From positions 59,250-123,249 of the forward strand of contig JAAXHL010000037.1 in the NCBI GenBank assembly GCA_012270865.1: a stretch of DNA of 64,000 nt, read 5' to 3'. The translations under genes and the position numbers were made by a program. Under the pieces are notes generated by a model. It saw only the letters and a list, made by a program, of their open reading frames with translations. It was not told where the DNA came from and did not search any database. Below are positions 9,770 to 20,194 of this stretch, piece after piece (the stretch's first letter is position 1; the number at the start of each line of letters is the position of its first letter). The stretch comes from Candidatus Poribacteria bacterium. Lineage in GTDB: Bacteria > Poribacteria > WGA-4E > WGA-3G.

Positions 9770-10531
9770 CTATCCGTTAATTGGGAACGGATTTGGTACA
9801 GTCGTGAAGTGCCGGTATCGGTCTTCGCCGCGGAGTAGTATCGGTTTCCATGGACGTTTTAGTGAGTTTTCGTCTGCCTGCTTCACCGATGGTGCGATAT
9901 ACCGAATGGTCAGTCCGCACCGTCGCCTTGTCGAATGGTTCGGTAGACTGCCGTGTATCATCTGCCCATGATGGATGGACATCTCTCCGGCTTTTAACAC
10001 CAGATCGAAAGCCGTCTCTGCCTCCGCTTCGGTAACGGGGACTTCCTGATTGATACTCAGGAGGTTGCCTGCCTGTTCGGATTTTCCGTGTTCTTGGATA
10101 CCGCGCTGATGACTTCCAGGGATTACCTGCATGCAACCGTTGCCTGTGTCGCTATCATCTATGGCGTACCAAGCCGTAATCGCATCTGGCGGTTCGAGTC
10201 CCCAGTACGTTACGTCCTGATGCCATGCGACGAACTTCTCACGAGGTCCGTATTTACAGAAAAAATGGGTGGCTAACAACATTACATCGGGACCGATCAG
10301 TGCCTCAATGACATCTACGATCTTCGGATGTGTTGCGAGTTCCCAGATGAATTGGTAGTCAAAATGCCAATCGATGAGACCGATTTCGCATTCTTCTTTA
10401 CCGACTTCTGCTTCTAACGCATCGTAGGCGTGCTGATAGCGAGATGCTTCAGTGGTATCAGCAATATGGATACCTGTCAAAAATCCATCTTTTCGGTAGT
10501 TTTCAAGGAGTTGTCCATTAGTCGTTTCCAT
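9770..10531 (-). CDS. Phytanoyl-CoA dioxygenase (PhyH) family protein
   Basis: WHQDVTYWGLEPPDAITAWYAIDDSDTGNGCMQVIPGSHQRG; IHHGQMIHGSLPNHS. Confidence 0.9.
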   Translation of the reverse strand: METTNGQLLENYRKDGFLTGIHIADTTEASRYQHAYDALEAEVGKEECEIGLIDWHFDYQFIWELATHPKIVDVIEALIGPDVMLLATHFFCKYGPREKFVAWHQDVTYWGLEPPDAITAWYAIDDSDTGNGCMQVIPGSHQRGIQEHGKSEQAGNLLSINQEVPVTEAEAETAFDLVLKAGEMSIHHGQMIHGSLPNHSTRRRCGLTIRYIAPSVKQADENSLKRPWKPILLRGEDRYRHFTTVPNPFPING

Positions 10532-10627
10532 TTTAATTTTCCTTGCGGTTCGGTCACGGCGGTTAGAACGTTCTCGTTTCTTTGCGTATATCCGCCTACG
10601 CCTGCTTCACAGTGAGAATGCAGGCTA
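10532..10627 (-). repeat. Start-proximal hairpin/RBS repeat copy
   Basis: attttaattttccttgcggttcggtcacggcggttagaacgttctcgtttctttgcgtatatccgcctacgcc. Confidence 0.65.
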
Positions 10628-10630
10628 CTC

Positions 10631-11518
10631 TTATGGAAGTTCAGGAAGTTTACACTGTCGAAACCACTGCGAATCTTCAGGTGGCGATTCGTTCGGATTT
10701 TTCATCGTTTCAAAGGTTTTCAAGGCGGGTGTTACTGTCTCTTCCCATATCTGCTCGACTTCTTGAAAGGTCACAGGATGGCGTTCGGAAATCTCCAGTT
10801 TAGTATAATCTTCCAACAATTCCGCCATCTTTTTACCGAGCCATGCGACTTCATCGTTCACCATACGTTCACCGATGCGACGGTCTGATTCATAAGCGTT
10901 TCCACCCATTGCGAAGTGCGGTCCTTGTGCCTCCGCTTCAGGCATACGGGACATATCGACGCATTCGGGTTCCAATGCCCAGAGCAGCGAAGTTTCAACT
11001 CTGCCTGCGTGATCTCCGCCGTTACCCTGTCGGTCGAACCCGGGTGTGTTCGCCTCAAAGTCTGGGAGTCCATAGAGTCGCATAGCGAAGTGTGGCTGGA
11101 TTAACGTTAGAAGTGTTTTGAGGTCTTGCCAATTCGGTCCGTAGTGTCCTGTGAGGAAGATAGCGGCATGGAAGCCGAGGGCATCAGCAGCACGGACGTG
11201 GTAGCAGATGTTCTTGAAGTGTTGCCACGCCGGCATTGCGGTGAGCCAACTCCGTACTTCGCCGACGTTCTGGTATGCCCAATTCGCATACATGCCGTGT
11301 TCATGGATATGCCAATAGTCCGGTGGCGCAACGATGCCACCGTGTGCGTGCGCGGTACGGCAAGCGATCGCATGCGCCTTGAGTGCATCCAATCCGACTG
11401 TGTTTTGCGGTCCATGCGGTTCGCAGAGTCCGTAGGTGAAATAGACGGCGGGACATTCATTGAACGCTGCTTCTAACTCATCGGGGAACATCCGTTCCCA
11501 ACGTACCTCTTTTCGCAT
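10631..11518 (-). CDS. Creatininase family protein
   Basis: YFTYGLCEPHGPQNTVGLDALKAHAIA; FLTGHYGPNW; GGDHAGRVETSLLWAL. Confidence 0.85.
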   Translation of the reverse strand: MRKEVRWERMFPDELEAAFNECPAVYFTYGLCEPHGPQNTVGLDALKAHAIACRTAHAHGGIVAPPDYWHIHEHGMYANWAYQNVGEVRSWLTAMPAWQHFKNICYHVRAADALGFHAAIFLTGHYGPNWQDLKTLLTLIQPHFAMRLYGLPDFEANTPGFDRQGNGGDHAGRVETSLLWALEPECVDMSRMPEAEAQGPHFAMGGNAYESDRRIGERMVNDEVAWLGKKMAELLEDYTKLEISERHPVTFQEVEQIWEETVTPALKTFETMKNPNESPPEDSQWFRQCKLPELP

Positions 11519-11598
11519 AACGGTTTCCTTTTAAGTAGTTATCAGTTATCAGTTTCCAGTTGTTAGTAAGAAGAGTCCTCTGTTTGTGTAAATTTTGT

Positions 11599-11778
11599 CT
11601 AATTGTTATTATTCCAGTCCTTGAAAACAACCCCACATTTCGGGCATTGCGTTGACCATCCTATTTGTCGCTGTCCGCAATTTGGACAGAGATATCTAAC
11701 GCCTTGGCTATAGGCATATATCCAAATTCCCACTATCACTATAAATGGTAGTAATGAGAAGAGAATGATCATTTCCAT
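11599..11778 (-). CDS. Small membrane protein with C-terminal zinc ribbon
   Basis: One TM plus CPNCGQRQIGWSTQCPKCG; ORF extends to 11808. Confidence 0.6.
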   Translation of the reverse strand: MEMIILFSLLPFIVIVGIWIYAYSQGVRYLCPNCGQRQIGWSTQCPKCGVVFKDWNNNN

Positions 11779-11835
11779 GATCTTTACCTTCCGTTTTCTA
11801 CGGTTCAACTTTCCTGACGGAAATTGGCTCCGAAT

Positions 11836-12741
11836 CTAAGAGACAGATTGCTGGTTAGCGATATTTAAAGTTCGGCAGATTTTTTTGGCACCGGTAAGGC
11901 GCGGTTGGAGTTCAAACGCCATTTTCAAAACGGTTCGTGCTTCTGGGTACTGATCAATCTCAACATAGAATTCGGCAATTTTTTTGTATATCCACGCCGT
12001 TTCCCGTTTCGGAAGTTTTAATGCCCGGATTTTCGTCAACGGAATCTGAGATGTTTGATGGTGACCTTCAACACTGAAGTGGTAGAGATAGATATATTTG
12101 AGTCGCTCCTTGACTTCTCGGATAAAGTGTTTAAAGCAGGGACGTTTAACTTCTGCTGATAAGAGAGATTCATATATCAACATCGCCTGTTCAATGTTTC
12201 GGTGTCGCTCAAGGGTAGAGGGCGTATCTCCGTTAGAGAATCCGAGTTTCTGATAGGCTTCGGCAATAAGAAATTCGCAATCTCGGCTCTCTTCGTAGCT
12301 CAGGAAATCGTCAATCCGCCACTCTTGTCCGGTTTCTTCGGAGTGATGGCGGAGCTGCTCATACATAGAAATACCGGTTTCGTAGTTTTGATGGAGCAGT
12401 GCTTCGAGCAACAGTTCTAACTTCGCGTAGTTTTGGTTGAGTTTATTGAGTTTATCGAGATAAGTTTCGTGTTGTAGGGTGCCGTTTGCGAATCCATTTT
12501 GAGTAGATTGTTGCCGTTCGATGGTCTGTAGGACTCGGTCGTAATCGGATTTCTGTTTTCTGTTGTGTAGCGTGCTATAGGCGTTACAGACTTCGCGGAA
12601 CATCTTTTCGGCAAAAGCGATCCGCTCAGGATTTTTGTCGGGATGGTAGCGCTTGGCGAGTTTTCGGAATGCGCTCTTTATTTCGTTGGCGGTTGCATCA
12701 CGCCTAATCTCTAAGATTTGATAGTAATCTGGAATTTGCAT
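11836..12741 (-). CDS. DnaJ (J-domain) protein
   Basis: DYYQILEIRRDATANEIKSAFRKLAKRYHPDKNPE; helical C-terminal half. Confidence 0.85.
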   Translation of the reverse strand: MQIPDYYQILEIRRDATANEIKSAFRKLAKRYHPDKNPERIAFAEKMFREVCNAYSTLHNRKQKSDYDRVLQTIERQQSTQNGFANGTLQHETYLDKLNKLNQNYAKLELLLEALLHQNYETGISMYEQLRHHSEETGQEWRIDDFLSYEESRDCEFLIAEAYQKLGFSNGDTPSTLERHRNIEQAMLIYESLLSAEVKRPCFKHFIREVKERLKYIYLYHFSVEGHHQTSQIPLTKIRALKLPKRETAWIYKKIAEFYVEIDQYPEARTVLKMAFELQPRLTGAKKICRTLNIANQQSVS

Positions 12742-12915
12742 TGTAGATACGATGTTCCTGAAAGATATGGTACTATGATTCCATATATTCCAGAATTTGT
12801 CAAGCAGAAATTCGGTTGCCTGAACGGTCTGAACGAAAGTAATGCCATTTCAAATCCGTTTGATATTTCCATCGCTTTATGGTACAATACAACTATAGCA
12901 CAAGATTATGACAAC

Positions 12916-13758
12916 ATGGGCAAAAGTTTATGGAGAGACCACGCCGTCGACCTTTCAAGATTTGTACTTGACGAGGACGATGTTGAAGTCCTTGAGGACC
13001 TTGGGACTGAACAACAGACGGTTATCGCCCGGCAGACCGATATTACAAAGTGTGTCCGCGTCGGCAATCAAAAGGTGATCTTACATGTCGAATTGCAACT
13101 CCGTGAGAGTACGCAGAAACCGATGTGGGCACGAAACGCGCAATATCAAGGATACCTCGTCGGTGAACACCAAATGCAGGTCTACTCAAATGTCATCTAC
13201 TTTCACCCGAACGCTGGCAGGAATGACCCAGGCGGATACACCTATAGTTGGAATGGCTACGAACACACCAACCGCTATAAGGTCATAAGGCTTATTGAGA
13301 TAGAGGGGCAAGCGATCTTAGAGAGACAGGCACCCGGACTCCTGCCCTTCACGCCGCTGATGAAACCGCCTGCAGGAATGGGCCCAGAGCATTGGGTCCA
13401 AGAATGTATTGACGCAACACGTGCTGCTCCTATTGATCAGCAGACACAGGCAGATTTACTTTACGGACTTTCCCTTTTTGGAAGCATAGGACACGACCCA
13501 CAAGTTTTCAAACAACGTATACCGGAGGAACTCATGCAAGAATCTAAGTTTTACCAACTCGAATGTGAGAGAATTACCCGGGAAACAACTGTCAGGCATA
13601 TACTCACGCTGCTTAAGCGGCAATTTCGCACAGAGACAGTGAACGCCTTAACGCCTGCAATTCAAAACATTAACGATTTGCAACGACTTGAACAGTTACT
13701 GGTTGCAGCATCTGAGACACAAAATATTGAAACTTTCGCGCAGATGCTGCACGAATAG
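12916..13758 (+). CDS. Rpn-like PD-(D/E)XK nuclease/transposase family protein
   Basis: TDITKCVRVGNQKVILHVELQLRES...YQGYLVGEHQMQVYSNVIYFHP; MQESKFYQLECERITRETTVRHILTLLKRQF; upstream ORF start (12718) overlaps dnaJ, so 12916 preferred. Confidence 0.55.
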   Translation: MGKSLWRDHAVDLSRFVLDEDDVEVLEDLGTEQQTVIARQTDITKCVRVGNQKVILHVELQLRESTQKPMWARNAQYQGYLVGEHQMQVYSNVIYFHPNAGRNDPGGYTYSWNGYEHTNRYKVIRLIEIEGQAILERQAPGLLPFTPLMKPPAGMGPEHWVQECIDATRAAPIDQQTQADLLYGLSLFGSIGHDPQVFKQRIPEELMQESKFYQLECERITRETTVRHILTLLKRQFRTETVNALTPAIQNINDLQRLEQLLVAASETQNIETFAQMLHE

Positions 13759-14134
13759 TAGTTAGGATGGTAGTAGGAATAGGTGCTGCGCCTCCTAACA
13801 CCCTAACGGTATCAGTAGAATTCACAGAGGACACCGAGGAAACAGTCCTATTAGAATCCGAACTCATCAGCGAATGGAAACCAAAAACCAATCTGAAGAT
13901 GAATCCCGAAAAGTCTTGATACAGTATCGCCAACTAACATAAAAGCAGGATGACTGAATCCAGCACCGCGCCTTTTGTGTTTCCTGATTTACATTTGTTA
14001 ATAAAAATATTACCCTTCGTAGCATAGGAGACCGTTGGTTTCCTGTGCAGTATTTAGCCTGTCGAAATAATAACGCTGTTTTCGCAGGTATTAATGCTTT
14101 ATATATGTTATGCTTTAAAACAATTCGCAGAAAT

Positions 14135-14160
14135 TTTCGCTAGATTTCGCTAGATTTCGC
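14135..14160. repeat. Short tandem repeat (TAGATTTCGC)x2.6
   Basis: tttcgctagatttcgctagatttcgc. Confidence 0.6.
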
Positions 14161-14236
14161 ACCGGATCCTAAATAAAAATGTCCAATCCAATACTTTCTT
14201 AAAATTGAATGGCACTGCGGTAAACCCACAAAAAAC

Positions 14237-14266
14237 TTGACAGCAGACCTTAAAATAGGTTAATAT
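14237..14266 (+). promoter_or_regulatory. Putative sigma70 promoter TTGACA-N18-TAATAT
   Basis: Exact -35 at 14237-14242, -10 at 14261-14266. Confidence 0.5.
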
Positions 14267-14396
14267 TATCAAATCGCTATTAGAGTCAGTGTGAGACTAA
14301 AAGAGAAACCTTAATTTTTTCAAGGACGGCTGAAGTCCATCGGAAACAGGCTTTTGACATCGGAAAAAGCCGAGCAGAAACCCAATTATTAAAAAT

Positions 14397-15554
14397 ATGA
14401 AAACTTATCGTATCGCTATATTGGGGTGTCGAAGTCGTGGCACCTCAGCAGCGAAAGCGTATTACGCACATCCACGCACGGAAATAGTAGCACTCTGCGA
14501 CCTAATCCAAGAACGGTTGGACACCCTCGGAAACATCGTGAACGTCTCCGCACATTTCACCGATTTAGACGAGATGATCCGACAGACAGCACCCGATATT
14601 GTCGCTATCCCGACAGCGACAGAGGCACACTATCCGCTCTGCATGCGTGTCCTTGAACACGGCGTGAACATCGAGGTAGAGAAACCGCTCTGTATTGACC
14701 TCGTTCAAGCAGATGAGGTACTGGCGAAGGCGAAGGAGAAAAACGCTCGCGTCGCCGTACATCACCAACGCCGCACGAGTCCCTCAATGCACGCAGTCGC
14801 GAAAGCCTTAGGTGAAGGAAAAATCGGTGACCTCCGCTACATCTACGCCAGTGGCAAAGGTTATTATGCTGGCTATGGATTAATGAACATCGGAACGCAC
14901 GTCGTCAACAATATGCTCCGTTTCGGTGGGCGGTGTCGGAGCGTTGTGACGCAAGCGACATCCGGTGGACGCGCGCTCATACACGACGATGTCCTCCCTT
15001 CACCAGCAGGTATGGGCACAGTCGCGGGCGAATATACCACATCAGCCCTCCAATTCGGTGGAAATGTCACCGGCACGCTCATCCAGCACCGATTTCCGAA
15101 GATCGATACCGATGCGTATATGATGGAACTCTACGGCACTGAAGGCAGACTCATCTGGTCGGAACTCAAAGGTTCGTGGTGGTTACCTACGCCGCACTTC
15201 GTCCCCGATGGAACGCACGACCAATGGGAAGCACTCCCATCTATCTATCCAGAACATTTCGACCGAGAAAAGGGCGCAGACGCTGACGATTACTGCTTCG
15301 TTGACGAATATGTGAACGCACTCGACGAAAACCGAGAACACGAATCCAACGGCGAAGAGGGTCGCCACGTTATGGAGATTCTGATGGCAATTTTCGAGTC
15401 CGCTGTCTACGGCACTCGTGTCGAGCTGCCCCAGAAAAATCGCGAGCATCCGTTGTTACGATGGCGTGCCGAAGCGGGTTTAGGTGAGATCAAAGAGATG
15501 CCTCGCGACTATGGCACATGGCTATCGTTAGAAGACGAACGTCTGTATGAATAG
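14397..15554 (+). CDS. Gfo/Idh/MocA family oxidoreductase
   Basis: YRIAILGCRSRGTSAAKAY...; VEVEKPLC-type motif NIEVEKPLCIDLVQADEVLAKA. Confidence 0.9.
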   Translation: MKTYRIAILGCRSRGTSAAKAYYAHPRTEIVALCDLIQERLDTLGNIVNVSAHFTDLDEMIRQTAPDIVAIPTATEAHYPLCMRVLEHGVNIEVEKPLCIDLVQADEVLAKAKEKNARVAVHHQRRTSPSMHAVAKALGEGKIGDLRYIYASGKGYYAGYGLMNIGTHVVNNMLRFGGRCRSVVTQATSGGRALIHDDVLPSPAGMGTVAGEYTTSALQFGGNVTGTLIQHRFPKIDTDAYMMELYGTEGRLIWSELKGSWWLPTPHFVPDGTHDQWEALPSIYPEHFDREKGADADDYCFVDEYVNALDENREHESNGEEGRHVMEILMAIFESAVYGTRVELPQKNREHPLLRWRAEAGLGEIKEMPRDYGTWLSLEDERLYE

Positions 15555-15648
15555 TTATCAGTTGTCAGGACTCAGTTATCAGTTAAAGAAGGTTTGACGC
15601 ACCAGAGATCTCTGGTAACTAACAACTATTCCCATAAGGAAGAAAACC

Positions 15649-16455
15649 ATGCCGAATCCTACGACAAATGCTGACAATCTATCACCAATCCCGCTCACGG
15701 AAGAACAACGGTTTCTCTTTGATACCCGCGGGTGGCTCCTGTTTCCAGGTGTGCTGAGCGAATCAGAGACTAAAGAGATGCGCGAGTTCTGTTACCAATT
15801 CAAACAGGAACCCGAATCAATCTCTGAACATCACCGTTCCTCTATCGGCGGGCCTCTTGAGACACTGACCGATCATCCGGTTGTGCTCGGATTCATGGAC
15901 GAATTTCTGACATCGGGCTATGCCAACGAAAATTGCTACGGCTTCCGATTGGAAAGCACATTCCTAACGATCCGAGCAAATGGACATGACAACTTCCAGC
16001 CACATGGTGGACGTGGAATGCTCAACTTCCCCGGCAACTCGCATACCTATCATCTGCACCACGACAGAGCACACAGCGGATTGACGCGCGTTGTTTGGGA
16101 ACTTAACCCCGTTAAAGAAGGTGGCGGCGGAACGATGTTCCTTACCGGTAGCCATAAAGGCGCGTTTCCTGCACCAAAGTCAACAGCAGACCGGAGTTCG
16201 CCTTTGTGGGAGGATTACACCTGTCCTGCCGGTTCCATGCTCGTTTTCACGGAGGCGATTACACATACCGGCGCGAAATGGACTGACGAAGCAGCCGATC
16301 GGGTCGCTATTTTCCAATGCTACAATACCGTTGGAAACAAGTGGCATAAGTGGAACCCACACCCGAAGCATCTCGAAGAGATGCCGTTCAAACGCCAGAC
16401 GCTCTTCCGTCCGGTCCACTGTCAGGACAACACACCAACGTTAGATGCTGTATAG
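15649..16455 (+). CDS. Phytanoyl-CoA dioxygenase (PhyH) family protein
   Basis: FDTRGWLLFPGVLSESE; YHLHHDRAHSGLTRVVWELNPVKEGGGGTMFLTGSHKGAF; HTGAKWTDEAADRVAIF. Confidence 0.85.
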   Translation: MPNPTTNADNLSPIPLTEEQRFLFDTRGWLLFPGVLSESETKEMREFCYQFKQEPESISEHHRSSIGGPLETLTDHPVVLGFMDEFLTSGYANENCYGFRLESTFLTIRANGHDNFQPHGGRGMLNFPGNSHTYHLHHDRAHSGLTRVVWELNPVKEGGGGTMFLTGSHKGAFPAPKSTADRSSPLWEDYTCPAGSMLVFTEAITHTGAKWTDEAADRVAIFQCYNTVGNKWHKWNPHPKHLEEMPFKRQTLFRPVHCQDNTPTLDAV

Positions 16456-16642
16456 CAGATTCACCGCAGATGAGGTTTATAACCTTGCCTGAATTACATA
16501 TTGCTCACCGAACAATTGACAGGGCAATCGTAGCAAAGTCTGTAGTTAAGAGGGTTATAATCGTTACCAGAACACTTGAATTTCGCCAGAAACCGATGAT
16601 CTGACCATCGGGAAGATCATAACAAGGCACATAATTAAAAAT

Positions 16643-17776
16643 ATGAAGATTACCAAAGTCAAATCTTTTGCTTCAGCAGATGGCTATTTTTTTGTGAAGG
16701 TCGAAACCGATGCCGGTATCTACGGTGTCGGTGAAGGTGGACTCCGCCGTCGTGCACTCGCCTTAGCCGAAGTCGTCCGTTCGTTTGAGCCGTTTCTCAT
16801 CGGTGCAGATCCGTTCCGAATCGAACATTTGTGGCAGGTGATGTTCCGCGGCGGCTTTTTCCCCGGAGGAGTTGTCCAATCCGCGGCGGTGAGTGCCGTA
16901 GATATCGCACTCTGGGACATCAAAGGAAAAGCCCTGAACGTCCCTGTTTATGAACTTTTGGGTGGACGCACAAGAGACAAAGTCGTCTGCTACCCGCATA
17001 ACGGCGGTGGCTCCATTGATGCAATCGTTGAGAGTTGTCGACAAACCTACGAAGCCGGTTGGAAGTTCGTTCGATGGAGCGTGGTTGACAACTCTGACAC
17101 AGGGACGTTTGAACCCAGACGCGCGATCCGAAACTGTATTAAGCAGGTGGAAGCCGTTCGTCAGGCATTCGGCGATGATCTCGAAATACTGATTGACGTG
17201 CATACCCGCCTTGATCCAGCGGATAGTCTCGATTTCTGTAACAAAGTCGCACAGTACAACCCATTTTTCATTGAGGACCCACTTCGGGCAGAAAACCCCG
17301 CCAGTCTCAGACGGCTTCGGCAGCAGACTTCCGTACCAATCGCCGTTGGTGAACAATTCGATAGCAAGTGGACGTTCCGAGAAGTCATCGAAGAAGATCT
17401 CATGGATTACTGCCGTGTTGATCTCTGCATCGCCGGCGGATTAACGGAGGCACGTAAAATCGCAGGATGGTGCGAAACGCATTACATCTACATAGCACCG
17501 CACAATCCGTTAGGACCTGTATCCGCTGCGGCGTGCCTGCATCTCTCTTTGTCATCAGCACTCCTTGGTGTGCAGGAACTTCCGCGTGCGCCGATGTCTT
17601 CGCTGACCGACGTGTTTCCTGTGCAGATGCCGTTTGAATCGGGTTATCTCTTGCCACCTGAAGGTCCCGGACTCGGTGTCGAATTCAACGAAGACGCGCT
17701 CCCTGACATCTCAACGCAAGAATACGGACCGCCCCGCGGCTATCAACGCGACGACGGCTCCTATACGAATTGGTAA
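16643..17776 (+). CDS. Mandelate racemase/muconate lactonizing enzyme (enolase superfamily) protein
   Basis: SAVDIALWDIKGKALNVPVYELLGG; FIEDPLRAENPASL; VPIAVGEQF; IAPHNPLGPVSAAACLHL. Confidence 0.92.
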   Translation: MKITKVKSFASADGYFFVKVETDAGIYGVGEGGLRRRALALAEVVRSFEPFLIGADPFRIEHLWQVMFRGGFFPGGVVQSAAVSAVDIALWDIKGKALNVPVYELLGGRTRDKVVCYPHNGGGSIDAIVESCRQTYEAGWKFVRWSVVDNSDTGTFEPRRAIRNCIKQVEAVRQAFGDDLEILIDVHTRLDPADSLDFCNKVAQYNPFFIEDPLRAENPASLRRLRQQTSVPIAVGEQFDSKWTFREVIEEDLMDYCRVDLCIAGGLTEARKIAGWCETHYIYIAPHNPLGPVSAAACLHLSLSSALLGVQELPRAPMSSLTDVFPVQMPFESGYLLPPEGPGLGVEFNEDALPDISTQEYGPPRGYQRDDGSYTNW

Positions 17777-17880
17777 TTTAGAAGAGGCGGAAACGCACAA
17801 CTCCACAGAAGAATCACATATTAACCAGAAACCTGCTCGTAATCAAATGGAGAGCAGAACAGGAGGCAATAGATAGAAAA

Positions 17881-19074
17881 ATGACAACCGCTGAAATTAA
17901 AGCGATAGCGACAGAATATATTATCAATACTTACGGTGACAGAAGCCTTGCATTTGTGAAAGGCGAGGGACCCTATCTCTGGGATGCCGATGGTAAAAAA
18001 TACCTCGACTTTCTTGGCGGACTCGCTGTCAACGGTTTAGGGCATTGCCACCCGAAGGTCGTCGAAGCGATCCGTGAACAGGCAGGCAAACTGCTCCACA
18101 CATCTAATCTTTACTATATCCAACCGCAGGCGGAACTCGCGAAACTGCTCATCGATAACTCCGACATGGATCAATGTTTCTTCTGCAATAGCGGTGCTGA
18201 AGCGAACGAGGCAGCGATCAAACTCGCGCGGAAATACACCAAAGACAGCGGTAGAACGGATGCTTACGAAATCATCACTATGGATAATTCATTCCACGGA
18301 CGGACGATGGCAACCATCACTGCTACCGCACAGACGAAATATCACGTCGGATTTGAACCGATGCTCGAAGGTTTCAAATACGTACCGTTCGACGACTTGG
18401 AAGCGACCGAAGCCGCTATCAGCGAAAAGACTTGTGCGATTTTAGTTGAACCGATCCAGTCCGAAGGTGGTGTCAATATGCCAAGCGAGGGATACCTCCG
18501 AGGCTTACGTGAACTTTGTGATAAACATAACCTATTGCTCATGTTTGACGAAGTACAGACAGCGATGGGGAGACTCGGAACATTCTTCGGATACCAGAGT
18601 TACGGCGTTGTGCCGGATGTGATTACGATGGCAAAGGCACTCGGTAGCGGCGTTCCGATCGGTGCGATGTTAGCAAAAAGACACATAGCAGAGAGTTTTG
18701 TACCCGGCACGCACGCTGCGACATTCGGTGGAAACCCGTTAGTCACTGCGGCGGCATCCGCAACGGTCAAAACCATCCTTGAAGAGAACCTCGCCGTGAA
18801 CGCCGTTAAAATGGGGAACTACCTTGCAGGCGGGTTGATGGAACTCAAAGACAAGTATCCCATCAAAGAGGTCCGAGGAAAAGGACTACTCCGCGGTTTA
18901 GTTACGGAAGTCGATGCGAAACCGATCGCTGCGAAATGTATCGAGAACGGACTCGTCACGATATGTACGAATGATTATGTCCTCCGATTCTTACCGCCGC
19001 TGAATATCAATGCCGGACACGTTGAAGAAGCCGTCAATATCGTCGAAAAATCGATGTCGGAAGTCCTTTCTTAA
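17881..19074 (+). CDS. argD: Class III aminotransferase, acetylornithine/succinylornithine transaminase-like
   Basis: GLAVNGLGHCHPKVVEAIREQAGKLLHTSNLYY; FFCNSGAEANEAAIKLARKY; LMFDEVQTAMGRLGTFFGYQ; TMAKALGSGVPIGAM. Confidence 0.85.
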   Translation: MTTAEIKAIATEYIINTYGDRSLAFVKGEGPYLWDADGKKYLDFLGGLAVNGLGHCHPKVVEAIREQAGKLLHTSNLYYIQPQAELAKLLIDNSDMDQCFFCNSGAEANEAAIKLARKYTKDSGRTDAYEIITMDNSFHGRTMATITATAQTKYHVGFEPMLEGFKYVPFDDLEATEAAISEKTCAILVEPIQSEGGVNMPSEGYLRGLRELCDKHNLLLMFDEVQTAMGRLGTFFGYQSYGVVPDVITMAKALGSGVPIGAMLAKRHIAESFVPGTHAATFGGNPLVTAAASATVKTILEENLAVNAVKMGNYLAGGLMELKDKYPIKEVRGKGLLRGLVTEVDAKPIAAKCIENGLVTICTNDYVLRFLPPLNINAGHVEEAVNIVEKSMSEVLS

Positions 19075-19280
19075 CGTGAGTTTGATAAATACTTAGGATG
19101 GACGCGTTTCCACTCAAAGTCCCCCTGATAAGGGGGATTTAGGGGGTTAAATCACTAAAATCGCACCTTATTTGCGCCTGTCCTGACTTCTAATACTTTT
19201 TTCAAGTTCACGTTTTCTTGAGTTTGAAGTCTCTGGTCTTTCAAGAAAGCGTGCGAATCGCTTGAAAAAAGGCTGCAATT

Positions 19281-20183
19281 GTGATAAAGGCACCCATGAG
19301 AAGAATACACTCCCGTCGATCAAAACGTGAAACCGGAATCGCAATCCGCACTTACAAAGGATTCTGCTTTGCCTTCCTGTTTGCAATCGTCGCCGGATGT
19401 AGTCCGATAACCTCCACGATTCAATTGACACCTGCAGCCCGTGCGGAATTAGATGCTATCCTTACCACATTGCGAGTGAGATATGACCTCACCGGCTCTC
19501 TAAAAATTCCCCAGATGACGGTAACAATTGAGGAAGGTGAACAACGCGAAGAACTTCGGGAGTCGTTGTGGTATAAGAGATCGGAAAAGGGTGGAGAATT
19601 GCTTCACATTCAAGCGGTGGGGGGGTTCAATGAACCTCGCGGTATTGCAATCGCGAACCAAGATAAGAACCAATTTATTCTTTCCTTACTCAACGAACGC
19701 AGAACGTATAGCGGCCCCCTATCTGATGGCGTGTTGCGAGAAATTTTCGGTATAGACCTGCGCGTGTCGGATGTGTTGAGTGCCATCTTCGCCAACCCGT
19801 TCCTTGATGGACGGACGAATAATTTTACGTCTGTTGAAAGTTCCGGTGCAAAATTTACCATTAAGCGTCCAGGAGTCAAAGAAGGACATGTAGAGACGAT
19901 CACGCTCTTTGTCCGTGAAGGTGAACCACAAGTTACGGAATGGCACATCCACGATGAAAACGGAGTACTTCAACAGCGTGCCGCCTTCTCCGACTATCGC
20001 GAAGTAAGCGGCATTTTACGTCCACATAAGGTTGAAATCGAACGCCCACTTGAAGATACACGGGTCGCTGTGAACATCGCTAAAGTCGAGCTGAATGTTG
20101 AGATTAGCGATAGCAAATTTGACGCAGCACGATTTCTATCAGAGGACTTTGAAGTCATTCCGTTGTCCGAATTAGCGGAGTAG
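19281..20183 (+). CDS. Putative lipoprotein of unknown function
   Basis: Signal peptide with lipobox-like FAIVAGCSP; beta-rich body. Confidence 0.65.
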   Translation: MIKAPMRRIHSRRSKRETGIAIRTYKGFCFAFLFAIVAGCSPITSTIQLTPAARAELDAILTTLRVRYDLTGSLKIPQMTVTIEEGEQREELRESLWYKRSEKGGELLHIQAVGGFNEPRGIAIANQDKNQFILSLLNERRTYSGPLSDGVLREIFGIDLRVSDVLSAIFANPFLDGRTNNFTSVESSGAKFTIKRPGVKEGHVETITLFVREGEPQVTEWHIHDENGVLQQRAAFSDYREVSGILRPHKVEIERPLEDTRVAVNIAKVELNVEISDSKFDAARFLSEDFEVIPLSELAE

Positions 20184-20194
20184 CGTACAAAATT

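Noticed and set aside
13768-13920. 51-codon ORF MVVGIGAAPPNTLTVSVEFTEDTEETVLLESELISEWKPKTNLKMNPEKS
   Set aside because: No RBS or family; may be a fragment of a decayed gene but too short to call.
16763-17356. 197-aa minus-strand ORF
   Set aside because: Antisense to the enolase-superfamily gene; composition typical of a shadow ORF.
19120-19150. CCCCCTGATAAGGGGGATTTAGGGGGTT sequence (also ~24615-24645)
   Set aside because: Widespread short bacterial intergenic repeat; two copies here but not informative alone.
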